From NCBI RefSeq assembly GCF_003716875.1, contig NZ_CP033078.1:2356001-2420000 (forward strand): 64,000 bases of DNA. The letters are read 5' to 3'. The position numbers and the translations under genes are program-made. Each line of letters starts with the position of its first letter. The first letter of the stretch is position 1. Below are positions 38,052 to 49,339 of the stretch, in pieces. Origin of the DNA: Vibrio zhugei (lineage in GTDB: Bacteria; Pseudomonadota; Gammaproteobacteria; Enterobacterales; Vibrionaceae). The notes beneath the pieces are model-generated. The model saw only the letters and a program-made list of their open reading frames with translations. It had not been told where the DNA came from and did no database searches.

Positions 38052-39736
38052 TGCATGCCTTACTCACCTTGCTGCGCCATGCCGATGTAATTTCCGATGA
38101 ACAAGCGCAAGCCGCTGCCGAACTCTGTGAGCAAAAACAGCTCTCCCCGCATGACGCATTACAGACACTAGCCATTTGTTCCTATGACGCCTTATTGTCT
38201 CATATCAGTACACTTCTGCATTTGCCCATTGCCAACATTGAAGATTATGACTATCCCACACTGTGCCATGAGCTGCACCTTAAAGAACCGATTATGCATT
38301 ATCAGGCCATTCCGGTGGCAAAAGTGGATCATGAACTGACTCTAGCGGTCGCCGATCCGACCGATCATCATTTACAAAATGAATTTCAGTTCTCAACCGG
38401 ACTCAATGTGCAATTGGTGTTATCGCGTCACGATCACCTCCAAGCAGCGATTACACAGCTCTATGGTCAAGTGCCCGAACCAAACACAGTGACACAAACC
38501 GAACACGCATTGTCGTCACTCGTTGCAGAAAATGAACAATTAGAACAAGAAGAACTTGTCAGTAATCAATCGCCAGTCAGTCACGTCATTGATGACATTG
38601 TCTGCGCCGCCATTGATCAAAAAGCGTCGGACATTCATTTCGAACCGTATCAAGACACCTACCGAATCCGCTTTCGCTGTGATGGACTGTTAGTCGAATA
38701 CCAACGTCTTCCGGTAACGTTACATCGCCGTTTTGCTGCCCGTTTAAAAATCATGGCTCAGCTCGATATCGCTCAGCGCCGGTTACCACAAGATGGCCGT
38801 ATCCATTATCCAAACCACCCGACAGAAAGCGTCGATATCCGCGTCTCCATATTACCAACTCAATGGGGAGAAACCATCGTCCTGCGCTTACTGCCAGCAC
38901 AGCGCCCAATTGATTTTGCCGATTTAGGATTGCTGACAAGACAATTTGAAGCCTTCCATCACGCCTTGCATCAACCACAAGGGTTTATTCTCGTAACGGG
39001 TCCAACCGGAAGTGGTAAAACCCAAACACTCTACTCGGCGCTCATGCACATCAATCATCCTTCTCTGAACATTTCCAGTGTGGAAGACCCCATTGAAATC
39101 AGTCTACCAGACATCAATCAAGTCGCCGTTAACCCCAAAGTTCAACTCACTTTTTCGACGGTGCTGCGTGCCCTACTGCGGCAAGATCCCGATGTCATTC
39201 TTATCGGTGAAATACGCGATGAGGAAACCGCGAACATTGCCATCAATGCCGCGCAAACGGGCCATTTGGTTCTCGCCACGCTGCATACCAATTCAACCAC
39301 AGAAGCCATACAGCGCTTACAACAAATGGGCGTCGCCAGTTATCTAGTCAGTGCCTCATTGCAATTAATTGTCGCCCAGCGACTTGTACGCCGTCTTTGC
39401 CCTGAATGCCGACAACCCTACCACCCAACGCCACAAGAATGCGCCCAACTTGGGCTAACCGAGCAACCAACGCTATATCGGGCGAATGAACATGGCTGCC
39501 CAAGGTGTCATCATGGTTACAAAGGTCGCCTCGCAATTTTTGAGTTATTGCCGAGCAATGACGCACTGTGTGCCGCAATACACCAACAAAAAAGTGCTCG
39601 TGATTTGGCGAGTATCGCGGCCGAGACTGGCATGATCTCCTTGCTGCAATCCGCCACCCGCCATATTGTGCAAGGAGACACCTCACTCCAAGAATGCCAG
39701 CGGGTGATCCGCTCTCGCCAAGGTACAAGCGCATGA
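38051..39736 (+). CDS. pilB: Type IV pilus assembly ATPase PilB
   Basis: Cytoplasmic hexameric motor that extends the pilus; 561 residues. The GspE N-domain is followed by Walker A GPTGSGKTQT, the Asp box, Walker B with VILIGEIRDEET and the His box around TGHLVLATLHTNS. A tetracysteine zinc site (CPEC, CPRC) lies near the C-terminus. The ATG overlapping the pilA stop is preferred over an in-frame GTG nine bases earlier. Its stop overlaps the pilC start, so pilA-pilB-pilC look coupled. Confidence 0.96.
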   Translation: MHALLTLLRHADVISDEQAQAAAELCEQKQLSPHDALQTLAICSYDALLSHISTLLHLPIANIEDYDYPTLCHELHLKEPIMHYQAIPVAKVDHELTLAVADPTDHHLQNEFQFSTGLNVQLVLSRHDHLQAAITQLYGQVPEPNTVTQTEHALSSLVAENEQLEQEELVSNQSPVSHVIDDIVCAAIDQKASDIHFEPYQDTYRIRFRCDGLLVEYQRLPVTLHRRFAARLKIMAQLDIAQRRLPQDGRIHYPNHPTESVDIRVSILPTQWGETIVLRLLPAQRPIDFADLGLLTRQFEAFHHALHQPQGFILVTGPTGSGKTQTLYSALMHINHPSLNISSVEDPIEISLPDINQVAVNPKVQLTFSTVLRALLRQDPDVILIGEIRDEETANIAINAAQTGHLVLATLHTNSTTEAIQRLQQMGVASYLVSASLQLIVAQRLVRRLCPECRQPYHPTPQECAQLGLTEQPTLYRANEHGCPRCHHGYKGRLAIFELLPSNDALCAAIHQQKSARDLASIAAETGMISLLQSATRHIVQGDTSLQECQRVIRSRQGTSA

Positions 39737-40956
39737 GCTTATCTCAGCGTTCTCTTTCTCACTTTATCTGGACAGGCATTGATGAGCATGGCGTCTCGCA
39801 TACAGGTCGCTATACCGCCTTAGAACCTCAAGAAGTTCGCGCCTACTTGCAACAACGACACATTCGCTTACTCACTGTTCAGCGACAGTCGATGTCTCGC
39901 CACTGGTATCGCAGACACACCATTCAGCGCCATGATATTTCTCTCTGGACGCGCCAAATGGCAACATTATTGGAGAGTGGTTTATCGCTCTCCCAAGCGC
40001 TGGAATTACTTCAATCCCATCAAAAAAAGCCTGCCATGCGCTCGTTACTTTATGCGTTAAGCGAATCTTTGGCCTCCGGTGAAACGCTGTCACACACATT
40101 AAGAGCGTATCGAACTCATTTTGATGCTCTCTACATCAACCTGATTGAATCGGCCGAATACCATGGGAAAATGGCGGAAGTCTTTACCACGTTAAGTCAG
40201 TACCGCGAACGCAGTGATGCGCTGAAACGGCAAATTATCAAAGCGGCCCTGTATCCGCTCCTCGTCCTCTGTGTCGCCCTTATCGTCACTTATCTCATGT
40301 TAGTGATGGTCATTCCTGAGTTTGAACAATTGTTTGCCAGTTTTGATGCGCAGCTCCCCGCCATGACACAAGCGGTGATTGCCAGCTCCGCTTGGCTAAA
40401 GCAATGGGGAGAGGCGTTAATCGTATTAACGATGAGTGTAGTCGGCGGCGGCTACTCTATGATGAAACGTTCTTCACGCTTACACTATGTGGCCAGTTAT
40501 TGCTTACTCCGCTGTCCGTTCATTGGCAACACCATCAAAAGGGCGGCTTTGGCGCGTTTTTGTCAAACCACGGCGACCTGTCTGGCCGCTGGGTTACCGA
40601 TTCTCAAAGCGCTTCACCTCGGAGCCAAAAGCACGGGCAATGCTTATCTCTCACAACAATTTGCCCCCATCATCGAACGGACAGCCAGTGGTCATCCTAT
40701 TTATCGTTCGTTAACCAACCGCGCTATTTTCTCGTACACCTTTATCCAGCTGATCACAATTGGAGAGGAAAGTGGGCAACTCGATGAGATGCTGCATAAA
40801 ATTTCGCGCAATTATCAACAGGCCGTGCAACGCAATATCGAGGGACTTGAAAAAATGCTCGAGCCGGTTCTGATTTTGATGATCGGAACACTCATTGGTG
40901 GATTAATTATTGCCATGTACTTACCAATATTTAATCTCGCTGGCATATTGAGTTAA
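39733..40956 (+). CDS. pilC: Type IV pilus inner-membrane platform protein PilC
   Basis: Polytopic membrane protein of 407 residues with two GspF-type domains, each ending in hydrophobic segments (LYPLLVLCVALIVTYLMLVM and LILMIGTLIGGLIIAMYL regions). It links the PilB motor to the growing fibre. I chose the ATG overlapping the pilB stop (ATGA); an earlier in-frame start would add 13 residues inside pilB. Confidence 0.95.
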   Translation: MSLSQRSLSHFIWTGIDEHGVSHTGRYTALEPQEVRAYLQQRHIRLLTVQRQSMSRHWYRRHTIQRHDISLWTRQMATLLESGLSLSQALELLQSHQKKPAMRSLLYALSESLASGETLSHTLRAYRTHFDALYINLIESAEYHGKMAEVFTTLSQYRERSDALKRQIIKAALYPLLVLCVALIVTYLMLVMVIPEFEQLFASFDAQLPAMTQAVIASSAWLKQWGEALIVLTMSVVGGGYSMMKRSSRLHYVASYCLLRCPFIGNTIKRAALARFCQTTATCLAAGLPILKALHLGAKSTGNAYLSQQFAPIIERTASGHPIYRSLTNRAIFSYTFIQLITIGEESGQLDEMLHKISRNYQQAVQRNIEGLEKMLEPVLILMIGTLIGGLIIAMYLPIFNLAGILS

Positions 40957-40973
40957 ACTGACTCTCATTATCC

Positions 40974-41873
40974 ATGGTTTCTCTCACTGGGCGCGCCTTA
41001 ATTGTGACTATTTTTCTTTACTATCCTTGGCTTTATCTCTTTTTTGCCACGCTATTTGGTTTAATCATTGGCAGTTTTCTCAATGTTGTGATTTACCGTA
41101 CGCCCAAAATTATGAAGCAAGAATTTCGACAAGACTGCGCCGATAGTTTCCCTGAATACGGGATTACCCCTCCGACAGAGACCATCAGCCTCAGTATGCC
41201 CCGCTCACAATGCCGTCATTGTCACCAACCATTACGAATTATTGATAATATTCCATTGGTCAGTTGGCTCGTACTTAAGGGACGCTGCCATTATTGCCAA
41301 GCCCCCATTTCTTGTCGCTACCCCTTAATTGAAGCACTGAGTGCCATCATGAGTGCAGCGGTGGCTTATCACTTAGGCATGACGCCTTATGGCATCGCCG
41401 CTCTCTTTTTCACCTTTGTGCTCATTGCGGCGACTTTTATTGATTTTGATACATTGCTCTTACCCGATCAGCTTACACTCCCTTTATTATGGGCAGGGAT
41501 TAGCCTAGCATTGCTCGGTTACTCACCCATCAGTTTAGCGGATTCGGTGATCGGAGCGATGGCTGGGTATTTAATATTGTGGAGCTTGTATTGGAGCTTT
41601 AAACTGCTCACAGGTAAAGACGGCATGGGCTATGGTGATTTCAAATTACTGGCCGCCCTCGGTGCTTGGCTTGGTTGGCAGCAACTCCCGACGATTATTT
41701 TACTTTCTTCTATCGTCGGAGTCGTTTTTGGGCTGGTACAATTACGCTTACAAAAAAAAGGCATCGATGCCGCATTTCCTTTTGGACCTTACTTGGCAAT
41801 AGCGGGCTGGATTAGTCTGATGTGGGGAGATACGATCATTGCTTGGTACCTACACACATTTTTAGGCGGGTAA
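40974..41873 (+). CDS. pilD: Prepilin peptidase / N-methyltransferase PilD
   Basis: Inner-membrane aspartyl protease that cuts prepilin leaders and methylates the new N-terminus. It serves both type IV pili and type II secretion pseudopilins. It has 299 residues and about eight membrane helices. The cytoplasmic loop has two CxxC pairs (CRHC, CHYC). The catalytic aspartates are in [13 protein letters not shown] and GMGYGDFK. The ribosome site is weak, and a GTG nine codons downstream is a possible alternative start. It is last of the pilABCD set, just before coaE. Confidence 0.95.
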   Translation: MVSLTGRALIVTIFLYYPWLYLFFATLFGLIIGSFLNVVIYRTPKIMKQEFRQDCADSFPEYGITPPTETISLSMPRSQCRHCHQPLRIIDNIPLVSWLVLKGRCHYCQAPISCRYPLIEALSAIMSAAVAYHLGMTPYGIAALFFTFVLIAATFIDFDTLLLPDQLTLPLLWAGISLALLGYSPISLADSVIGAMAGYLILWSLYWSFKLLTGKDGMGYGDFKLLAALGAWLGWQQLPTIILLSSIVGVVFGLVQLRLQKKGIDAAFPFGPYLAIAGWISLMWGDTIIAWYLHTFLGG

Positions 41874-41874
41874 T

Positions 41875-42477
41875 ATGGCGTTAGTTATTGGTGTCACGGG
41901 TGGCATAGCCAGTGGAAAAACCACGGTTGCCAACCTATTTCACGAACAGTTTGCGATTGATATTGTCGATGCCGATGTCGTTGCACGCGAGGTGGTTGCA
42001 CTTGGCAGTGACGGTTTAACACAGATTACAGAACATTTTGGTTCACAGATATTACATGGCGACGGTTCTCTCAATCGCGCCCGGTTGCGAGATTGTATTT
42101 TTTCCAACGAACATGAAAAACAATGGCTCAACCAATTACTGCATCCAATGATACGCCAGCGCATGCAAGAGCGACTCAGGGAAGTCACATCGCCTTATGC
42201 GTTGTTAGTGGTCCCTTTGCTGATTGAAAATCAATTACAATCATTAGTGCAACGTATTTTGGTGATTGATGTGCCTGAAGCGGTGCAAATAGAACGAACC
42301 ATGCAAAGAGATGGCATTACGGCAGAACAAGCGCAGGCAATACTCGCTTCTCAAGCGACGCGAGAAGAACGTTTATCTCATGCCGATGATGTCATTCAGA
42401 ATCATTTACCGGGCAATCCACTCTTGCCTCAAGTGACACAATTGCATCAAGCCTACCTTGCTTTGAGCAATCAGTGA
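41875..42477 (+). CDS. coaE: Dephospho-CoA kinase
   Basis: Last step of coenzyme A synthesis, phosphorylating the ribose 3'-OH. It has 200 residues. The P-loop is GGIASGKTT (residues 9-17), followed by DADVVAREV. The ATG follows the pilD stop at once, with a good GGCGGG ribosome site. Coupling to pilD is conserved in many gammaproteobacteria and is not functional evidence by itself. Confidence 0.97.
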   Translation: MALVIGVTGGIASGKTTVANLFHEQFAIDIVDADVVAREVVALGSDGLTQITEHFGSQILHGDGSLNRARLRDCIFSNEHEKQWLNQLLHPMIRQRMQERLREVTSPYALLVVPLLIENQLQSLVQRILVIDVPEAVQIERTMQRDGITAEQAQAILASQATREERLSHADDVIQNHLPGNPLLPQVTQLHQAYLALSNQ

Positions 42478-42513
42478 TAACAACGTCAGAGTAGAATAGG
42501 AAAGGGTCATTAA

Positions 42514-43254
42514 ATGACAACACATAAGTTCGAACATCCACTCAACGAAAAAACGCGGATCTATCTGCGCGTTGAAGCTTTGCTTGCCCAATTGCTTGAC
42601 GCCGCACAGCATCCTTCTGGTATTCAATACCAGCTTTTTTTCCGAGCTCTGTTTGATCTTTTAGAGATTTTTGAACAAATTCAACTGAAGAGTGAATTAG
42701 CCAAAGACATCGAAAAACAACGGCAAATGTATCGCAGTTGGTTAAATGTCGATGGCGTCGACCAAGCGACGTTGCGCGCTCTTCTGCAAGACATCGATGG
42801 CATTCATCGTAGCCTGATGAATGCTGAACGCTTTGGCCTCTCATTGAAAAACGACCGGTTTTTAAGTGCCATTCGACAACGCTTTAATTTGCCAGGAGGG
42901 GCTTGTTGCTTCGACTTACCAGCCCTGCATTATTGGTTACACTTACCCGCAGAAGCGAAGCAAAAAGACACCAAACATTGGATAAGCGCGTTCCAACCCC
43001 TTTCTGATGCGCTGCATTTATGGCTGCGTCTCACACGGGAAACGGGAAGCTACCAGCAGCAAATGGCTAAAAATGGTTTTTATCAGGGCGAAGCAACCGA
43101 CGCCCATATTATTCGACTCACTTTCGAGATGGACGATGGCGTCTATCCTATGATCTCTGGGCATAAAAACCGCTTTGCAATCAAGTTTCTCAACTTTGAC
43201 ACCGGCCAAGCCAGCACTCAAGATATTGCCTTTCAAATCGCAGTATGTAACTAG
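42514..43254 (+). CDS. zapD: Cell division protein ZapD
   Basis: Cytoplasmic FtsZ-bundling protein that stabilises the Z ring. It has 246 residues and matches the ZapD (DUF1342) family from YEHPLNEK-like start (here [16 protein letters not shown]) through [18 protein letters not shown] to the C-terminal beta domain. A strong AAAGGG ribosome site is present. It lies between coaE and yacG, the conserved order. Confidence 0.95.
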   Translation: MTTHKFEHPLNEKTRIYLRVEALLAQLLDAAQHPSGIQYQLFFRALFDLLEIFEQIQLKSELAKDIEKQRQMYRSWLNVDGVDQATLRALLQDIDGIHRSLMNAERFGLSLKNDRFLSAIRQRFNLPGGACCFDLPALHYWLHLPAEAKQKDTKHWISAFQPLSDALHLWLRLTRETGSYQQQMAKNGFYQGEATDAHIIRLTFEMDDGVYPMISGHKNRFAIKFLNFDTGQASTQDIAFQIAVCN

Positions 43255-43274
43255 ACACCATTTAGGAAGCCACT

Positions 43275-43472
43275 ATGTCCAACAAACCAACTATCGTGAA
43301 ATGCCCTCAATGTGGCAACCCCGTTGAATGGGGAGAGCAAAGCCCATATCGTCCTTTTTGCAGCAAGAAATGCCAAATGATCGATTTTGGTGAATGGGCA
43401 AATGAAGAAAAACACATCCCTGGCGCCCCCGATCTCTCAGATGCGGAAGGTTGGTCGGACAGCGAACACTAA
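43275..43472 (+). CDS. yacG: DNA gyrase inhibitor / zinc-binding protein YacG
   Basis: Small zinc-ribbon protein of 65 residues. CPQCG near the N-terminus and [15 protein letters not shown] supply the four cysteines. E. coli YacG binds GyrB and inhibits gyrase. Ends the coaE-zapD-yacG run, followed by a strong terminator. Confidence 0.95.
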   Translation: MSNKPTIVKCPQCGNPVEWGEQSPYRPFCSKKCQMIDFGEWANEEKHIPGAPDLSDAEGWSDSEH

Positions 43473-43494
43473 GCACCGACATCTGCCACTCTAT

Positions 43495-43526
43495 AAAAAA
43501 CGGAGCCTAATGAGGCTCCGTTTTTT
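43495..43526. terminator. Bidirectional terminator between yacG and parC
   Basis: Stem CGGAGCCT/AGGCTCCG with a 4-base loop, flanked by six A and six T. It sits between convergent genes. Confidence 0.9.
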
Positions 43527-43546
43527 ATTGCGCTGGGGACTGCTCG

Positions 43547-45805
43547 CTATTCAGCATCCTCAAGATGCACTTCAATATCAGACACACGCTGTAAGCCTCG
43601 GGGCAGTAAGCCACCACGTCGGCCACGTTCTCCACGATAATTATCCATATCCGAAGGCTTGAGTCCTAATTTACGTTTACCTGCATATAAGGTTAACGAG
43701 GCGCCCATCGGTAATACCAATAAATGAGAGACGACTTCTTCACGCGCTTTGGCTTTGGCACCAGGAATATTAATAATCTTATTGCCTTTGCCTTTGCTCA
43801 ACTGCGGCAAGTCACGAATTGGGAAAATCAGCATTCGGCCTTGATCAGTTATCGCCAGAATTTCATCTTGCTCCACGTGTTCGATCGGTTTCGGTGTTAA
43901 TATTTCAGCCTTCTCTGGTAAATTGACCAGTGCTTTACCACTGCGATTCTTCGATAATAAATCAGACCCTTTACATACAAACCCATAGCCTGCATCTGAG
44001 CCAACCAACCACAGCTGCTCCTCTTCCCCCATAATCACTTGGCGAATCGAGGTGCCATCTGCAATATTTAAACGGCCAGTAATCGGCTCTCCCTGACTGC
44101 GTGCAGAAGGAAGAGTGTGCGATTCCAAAGAATAGCTTCGCCCATCGCTGGCAAGGAACACCGCTGGCTGGTTACTCTTGCCACGCGCATGCGCCAAATA
44201 TTGATCACCCGCTTTGTAATTCAGTTTTTGGCAATCTATTTCATGCCCTTTACCTTGGCGAACCCAACCTTTTTCAGACAAGATCACCGTAATGGCTTCA
44301 CTAGGCAAGAGTTCTCGCTCGGTTAACGCTCGAGCTTCGGCTCGCTCAACTAACGGTGAACGGCGGTCATCGCCGTATTTCTCAGCATCCGCTTTGAGCT
44401 CTTTCTTCAGTAACGTATTCAAACGACGTTCTGAGCCGAGTAACTGCTCCAACTTGTCACGTTCTTTCTCTAATTCCGCTTGTTCACCACGAATTTTGAC
44501 TTCTTCTAATTTCGCCAAGTGACGTAATTTCGTATCCAGTATCGCATCCGCCTGGATCTCTGAAATACCAAAGCGAGACATCAGAACAGGTTTAGGTTCA
44601 TCTTCAGTACGAATAATCTCAATAATTTCATCGATATTGAGATAAGCAATCAATAAGCCTTCCAAAATATGGAGGCGAGCTAAGACTTTGTCTAAACGAT
44701 GCTGTAAACGGGCTCTTACTGTGTGGCGGCGGAATTCAAGCCATTCAGCAAGAATCGTCACCAACCCTTTCACTTGCGGACGACCATCAAGACCAATCAT
44801 GTTCAAGTTGACGCGGTAGTTACGCTCAAGATCGGTTGAAGCAAATAAGTGATTCATGACCACATCACAATCAACGCGATTGGATTTAGGGACCAAGACA
44901 AACCGTGTGGGGTTCTCATGATCCGATTCATCTCGCAAGTCTTCAATCATTGGTAGCTTCTTCGCTCGCATTTGATTAGCGATCTGCTCTAAAAGCTTGG
45001 AACCGGAGACTTGGTGCGGTAATGCGGTGATCACAATCTCATGATCTTCTTTATGCCACAACGCACGCATTTTGACGCTGCCGCGCCCGGTGGTGTAAAT
45101 CTTTTTTAAATCCGCTGGCGGCGAGATAATTTCCGCTTCTGTTGGATAATCAGGCCCTTTAACGAACTCCATTAAATCGGCCAGTTCGGACTTAGGGTTA
45201 TCCAACAAATGAATCGCGGCGTGGGCAATTTCACGCACATTGTGAGGTGGAATATCCGTTGCCATACCCACGGCAATGCCCGTGACGCCATTGAGCAAGA
45301 TGTGAGGCAGACGAACCGGCAGGATTTTAGGCTCTTTCATGGTGCCATCAAAGTTTGGCTGCCAATCTACGGTGCCTTGACCCAACTCACTGAGAAGAAC
45401 TTCAGCAAATTTCGATAATTTTGCTTCGGTATAACGCATTGCGGCAAAAGATTTCGGGTCATCTGGCGCACCCCAGTTGCCCTGCCCATCGATTAAAGGA
45501 TAACGATAAGAGAAAGGCTGAGCCATAAGCACCATGGCTTCATAACATGCTGAGTCACCGTGCGGATGGTATTTACCTAATACATCACCGACCGTACGTG
45601 CCGATTTCTTGTATTTTGCCGCGGCGGATAATCCCAACTCCGACATGGCATAAATAATCCGGCGTTGCACGGGTTTCAAACCGTCGCCGATATAAGGTAA
45701 TGCACGATCCATAATCACGTACATTGAATAGTTCAGATACGCGTCTTCAGTAAACCGTCGTAATGGTAACTGCTCTACGCCATCGTAATTGATTTCCGTT
45801 GACAT
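43547..45805 (-). CDS. parC: DNA topoisomerase IV subunit A
   Basis: Breaks and rejoins DNA to decatenate replicated chromosomes; 752 residues. Catalytic tyrosine is Y125 in AAMRYTEAK. The quinolone-determining region [10 protein letters not shown] keeps S85 and E89 (E. coli S80 and E84), so no classical resistance change is seen. The C-terminal region has the beta-pinwheel repeats. It starts 3 bp after parE ends. Confidence 0.97.
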   Translation of the reverse strand: MSTEINYDGVEQLPLRRFTEDAYLNYSMYVIMDRALPYIGDGLKPVQRRIIYAMSELGLSAAAKYKKSARTVGDVLGKYHPHGDSACYEAMVLMAQPFSYRYPLIDGQGNWGAPDDPKSFAAMRYTEAKLSKFAEVLLSELGQGTVDWQPNFDGTMKEPKILPVRLPHILLNGVTGIAVGMATDIPPHNVREIAHAAIHLLDNPKSELADLMEFVKGPDYPTEAEIISPPADLKKIYTTGRGSVKMRALWHKEDHEIVITALPHQVSGSKLLEQIANQMRAKKLPMIEDLRDESDHENPTRFVLVPKSNRVDCDVVMNHLFASTDLERNYRVNLNMIGLDGRPQVKGLVTILAEWLEFRRHTVRARLQHRLDKVLARLHILEGLLIAYLNIDEIIEIIRTEDEPKPVLMSRFGISEIQADAILDTKLRHLAKLEEVKIRGEQAELEKERDKLEQLLGSERRLNTLLKKELKADAEKYGDDRRSPLVERAEARALTERELLPSEAITVILSEKGWVRQGKGHEIDCQKLNYKAGDQYLAHARGKSNQPAVFLASDGRSYSLESHTLPSARSQGEPITGRLNIADGTSIRQVIMGEEEQLWLVGSDAGYGFVCKGSDLLSKNRSGKALVNLPEKAEILTPKPIEHVEQDEILAITDQGRMLIFPIRDLPQLSKGKGNKIINIPGAKAKAREEVVSHLLVLPMGASLTLYAGKRKLGLKPSDMDNYRGERGRRGGLLPRGLQRVSDIEVHLEDAE

Positions 45806-45808
45806 TAA

Positions 45809-47695
45809 CTACACCTCAACTTCTGCCAAATCACCATTGTTTTGCAACCATTGGCGGCGATCATCAGCGCGTTTTTTACCTAATAACATATCCATCATTT
45901 CTTCCGTTTCTTGACGATCGTCCATCGTTAATTGCACGAGGCGACGCGTGTTAGGATCCATGGTGGTTTCTCGTAGCTGCAGTGGGTTCATTTCACCCAA
46001 CCCTTTAAAGCGCTGAACATTGATTTTGGCTTTTTTCTTACTCAAGCGTTCTAAAATGCTCGCTTTTTCTTGCTCATCCAAGGCGTAGTGAACTTCTTTA
46101 CCACAGTCGATACGAAAGAGTGGCGGCATGGCAACATAGACATGGCCTCCGGTCACTAATCCGCGGAAGTGGCGAGTAAACAAGGCACACAAGAGTGTTG
46201 CGATATGCAAACCATCCGAGTCCGCATCGGCAAGAATACACACCTTACCGTAGCGTAATCCTTCTAACGATTCTGAATCGGGGTCAATCCCCAATGCCAC
46301 CGAGATATCATGAACTTCCTGAGAGGCGAGGACTTGATCTGAAGCCACTTCCCACGTGTTAAGAATTTTACCTCGCAGCGGCATGATCGCCTGAAATTCA
46401 CGATCGCGCGCTTGTTTGGCACTGCCGCCCGCGGAGTCCCCTTCGACAAGAAAGAGTTCAGTACGACTTAAATCTTGCTGAGAACAATCCGTCAACTTGC
46501 CCGGTAGTGCTGGACCGGATGAGATTTTTTTACGGACCACTTTTTTACTGGCACGCATTCGTCGATGTGCATTGGCAATACACACTTCAGCCAGTAATTC
46601 AGCTAACTGAGGACGGCCATTTAACCACAAACTGAAGGCATCTTTGACACCACTTGCGACAAATCCAGACGCTTGACGTGATGACAGGCGTTCTTTGGTT
46701 TGACCCGCAAATTGAGGATCTTGCATTTTGACCGAAAGCACGAAAGCACATCGTTCAAAAATATCATCCCCAGTCAGTTTGACGCCACGAGGTAATAGGT
46801 TACGGTACTCACAGAACTCACGCATGGCATCAAGCAGCCCTTGACGCAAGCCGTTGACGTGCGTGCCTCCTTGCGGAGTCGGAATCAAGTTCACGTAACT
46901 TTCTGTGATCAGATCGCCACCTTCAGGTAGCCAAATTAGCGCCCAATCAGCCACTTCTGTCTCGGATTTAAACTGGCCAGTGAACGGTTCTTCTGGCAAT
47001 AACGCAAAGCCTTTCACGCCTTCAGACAGGTAATCTTTTAAGCCATCTTCATAATACCATTGGTACTCTTTACCATTCACTTTGTCCGAAAAAGTAATCT
47101 CTAGCCCCGGACAAAGTACGGCTTTGGCTCGTAAATTGTTAACGAGTTTGCTAACCGAGAAGTTGGCAGAGTCAAAGTAACTCGCTTGCGGCCAAAAATG
47201 AACACTGGTGCCCTTTGCTTTTCGGCCACACGTACCAATCACGGTTAAGTCTTCAACTTTGTTACCTTGCTCAAATGCAATGCCATAAATTTGGCCATCA
47301 CGACGCACTTTTACTTCTACGCGATCGGAGAGAGCATTCACAACCGAAATACCAACCCCATGCAAACCGCCTGAAAATTGATAGTTCTTATTTGAGAATT
47401 TACCGCCAGCATGTAGCTTACAAAGAATTAACTCTACCCCAGAGACCTTTTCTTCTGGGTGAATATCCACAGGCATCCCTCGTCCATCATCAATCACTTC
47501 TAGCGATTGATCAGCATGAAGAATAACTTGTACCTTGGTTGCATACCCTGCCAACGCTTCATCGACGCTGTTATCGATGACTTCTTGTCCCAAGTGATTA
47601 GGACGCGTGGTATCCGTATACATCCCTGGTCGGCGACGTACTGGTTCTAAGCCATTAAGAACCTCAATGGCTCCAGCATTATATTGTTCTGTCAT
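45809..47695 (-). CDS. parE: DNA topoisomerase IV subunit B
   Basis: ATPase subunit of topoisomerase IV, 628 residues. The GHKL ATP site includes VIDDGRGMPVDIH and GGLHGVGISVVNAL. The Toprim metal site is VEGDSAGGSAKQARDR. The quinolone region PLRGKILNTWEVASDQVLAS looks wild type. It heads the parE-parC operon. The 218-bp gap upstream, toward yqiA, should hold its promoter. Confidence 0.97.
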   Translation of the reverse strand: MTEQYNAGAIEVLNGLEPVRRRPGMYTDTTRPNHLGQEVIDNSVDEALAGYATKVQVILHADQSLEVIDDGRGMPVDIHPEEKVSGVELILCKLHAGGKFSNKNYQFSGGLHGVGISVVNALSDRVEVKVRRDGQIYGIAFEQGNKVEDLTVIGTCGRKAKGTSVHFWPQASYFDSANFSVSKLVNNLRAKAVLCPGLEITFSDKVNGKEYQWYYEDGLKDYLSEGVKGFALLPEEPFTGQFKSETEVADWALIWLPEGGDLITESYVNLIPTPQGGTHVNGLRQGLLDAMREFCEYRNLLPRGVKLTGDDIFERCAFVLSVKMQDPQFAGQTKERLSSRQASGFVASGVKDAFSLWLNGRPQLAELLAEVCIANAHRRMRASKKVVRKKISSGPALPGKLTDCSQQDLSRTELFLVEGDSAGGSAKQARDREFQAIMPLRGKILNTWEVASDQVLASQEVHDISVALGIDPDSESLEGLRYGKVCILADADSDGLHIATLLCALFTRHFRGLVTGGHVYVAMPPLFRIDCGKEVHYALDEQEKASILERLSKKKAKINVQRFKGLGEMNPLQLRETTMDPNTRRLVQLTMDDRQETEEMMDMLLGKKRADDRRQWLQNNGDLAEVEV

Positions 47696-47913
47696 AATAC
47701 GGAATGCTTATATCGATAAAAAATAAGTTAACTGTACTGCATGAATCTGACACGCAGCTCTCGTTCCTCAAACTGTGGTCTATACACCGACAGCACTGTC
47801 ATAGGGTCGAACGATGAAAGTTTAAGGAGCACATAGTCTGGATAAGACTAGTTGATGTCAAGTGACATTACTCAGTAATCAATGAATATTCTTACACTGT
47901 CTACGCGCAAAAC

Positions 47914-48495
47914 TCAAAGATTTAGAAATTGAATGATACGCTCTGGGTAGCGTTCAAAGTCTATAAAACTGTGATCCCCTCCTGGCTCAATTGATAGGTG
48001 AGCCTGTTGATATTTCTCTACCGCTTGACGGTAGTCGAGGGTTTCATCGCCTGTTTGCAATAATACCCAAATATCATCAGGGCACGATAAAGTGTCCACA
48101 TCAATGGCCTTGAGTTCTTCAATATGGCTGGAATGAAGCGTATACGATTCGTGTGTGTATGGATTGGTTTGCACGCCAAGATAATCAACGAGCAACTCAT
48201 AAGGCTTGACAGCAGGATTAATTAATACCGCAGGTAAACCATAGGTTGCATGCAGCCAAGTACAAAAGTACCCCCCCAAAGAACTTCCTGCGAGACCAAT
48301 CTGATAGTCGTCTCGATACGTCTCGATCAGTTGAGCCAGTTGCCCTGCCGCTTGCTCTGGAAAATGAGGCAACTGAGGGATGATTAAACGAATATCAGGG
48401 CGATGCTCAGCACAGTATTGCATCATGACTGACGCTTTATGCGATCCTGGTGAACTGTTAAACCCGTGAACGTAAATGAGTAAACTCGGCTTCAT
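47914..48495 (-). CDS. yqiA: Esterase YqiA
   Basis: Alpha/beta-hydrolase of the UPF0227/YqiA family, 193 residues. LLIYVHGFNSSPGSHK is the start, GSSLGGYF carries the nucleophile, and GDETLDY and GGDHSF supply the acid and histidine. The E. coli protein has esterase activity on palmitoyl-CoA and p-nitrophenyl esters; the natural substrate is unknown. Last in nudF-yqiB-cpdA-yqiA, 3 bp from cpdA. Confidence 0.92.
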   Translation of the reverse strand: MKPSLLIYVHGFNSSPGSHKASVMMQYCAEHRPDIRLIIPQLPHFPEQAAGQLAQLIETYRDDYQIGLAGSSLGGYFCTWLHATYGLPAVLINPAVKPYELLVDYLGVQTNPYTHESYTLHSSHIEELKAIDVDTLSCPDDIWVLLQTGDETLDYRQAVEKYQQAHLSIEPGGDHSFIDFERYPERIIQFLNL

Positions 48496-48498
48496 ACC

Positions 48499-49326
48499 TT
48501 AATATCCACTGGCACTGTAATCGGGTAAAAACCGCCCATGCGTCAACCGTTTCACCTCGGTGTGGATCTGACCGTCAGCACACAATTCGATTTCTCGCCA
48601 TCCCGGTGAGCGCGTATCAACACAAAACTGGCTCGACTGAGGCTTAAACTGCACGCAAGTAGATGGGGTCGCTAATACACGTACGCCTTCGCGCATCACG
48701 TCGAGTTCTTGATGAATATGCCCACACAACACCCCACTCACTTTATCGTAACGCGTCACCACATCCCAAAAGTCTTGGCTATCTTTTAAAGTATGTTGAT
48801 CCAACCACTGGCTGCCCGCCAAAACAGGATGATGATGCAAAATGATCAACGACCATTTATCTGGGTGCTGTTGCAGGGCGTTATCCAGTAACGCTAACTG
48901 CTCATGATTGAGACGCCCATGCGGCACACCAGAGACTTGAGAGTCGAGCATAATGACCTGCCAATGATCATTGAGCACCACGTGAGGCTCACACACCACT
49001 TGCGGCGTTGGCAACACACTGAACATTTCTGGCTTATAATCATGATTGCCCGGCAGCCAATAGCAGCGCTGCTTCAGAGGCTTGATGCCCTCAACAAAGC
49101 GAACATACGATTCATGACTATGATCTTGAGAAATATCTCCAGTGGCAAGAATGGCATCAAATTCGACATGAGTGTTGATAATATCTTCGACAACAGCGGA
49201 AAAACTTTCTGCGGTATTTACACCGAGTAAACACCCATCCTTTGGCGCAAATAAATGCGTATCCGTTAGTTGTAACAGATGGATGCTGGTTGAATTGTCT
49301 TTGCTAGACGACACGTTCAAAATCAA
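48499..49326 (-). CDS. cpdA: 3',5'-cyclic-AMP phosphodiesterase CpdA
   Basis: Class III metallophosphoesterase lowering cAMP and so tuning CRP. Metal-binding motifs appear in order: QLTDTHLF, ATGDISQD, LPGNHD, LHHHP and GHIHQE; TPSTCVQFKP and GY at the end also match CpdA. The start is uncertain. The first ATG (49380) would lie inside yqiB and add an atypical stretch. I prefer a TTG at 49326, just after TTAGG; a second TTG at 49320 is equally possible. Length is then about 275 residues, the family norm. Confidence 0.9.
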   Translation of the reverse strand: MILNVSSSKDNSTSIHLLQLTDTHLFAPKDGCLLGVNTAESFSAVVEDIINTHVEFDAILATGDISQDHSHESYVRFVEGIKPLKQRCYWLPGNHDYKPEMFSVLPTPQVVCEPHVVLNDHWQVIMLDSQVSGVPHGRLNHEQLALLDNALQQHPDKWSLIILHHHPVLAGSQWLDQHTLKDSQDFWDVVTRYDKVSGVLCGHIHQELDVMREGVRVLATPSTCVQFKPQSSQFCVDTRSPGWREIELCADGQIHTEVKRLTHGRFLPDYSASGY

Positions 49327-49339
49327 TAAACCTAAGTTA

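Noticed and set aside
43547..47695. Quinolone-resistance changes in parC or parE
   Set aside because: The determining residues (ParC S85 and E89, ParE region) look wild type.
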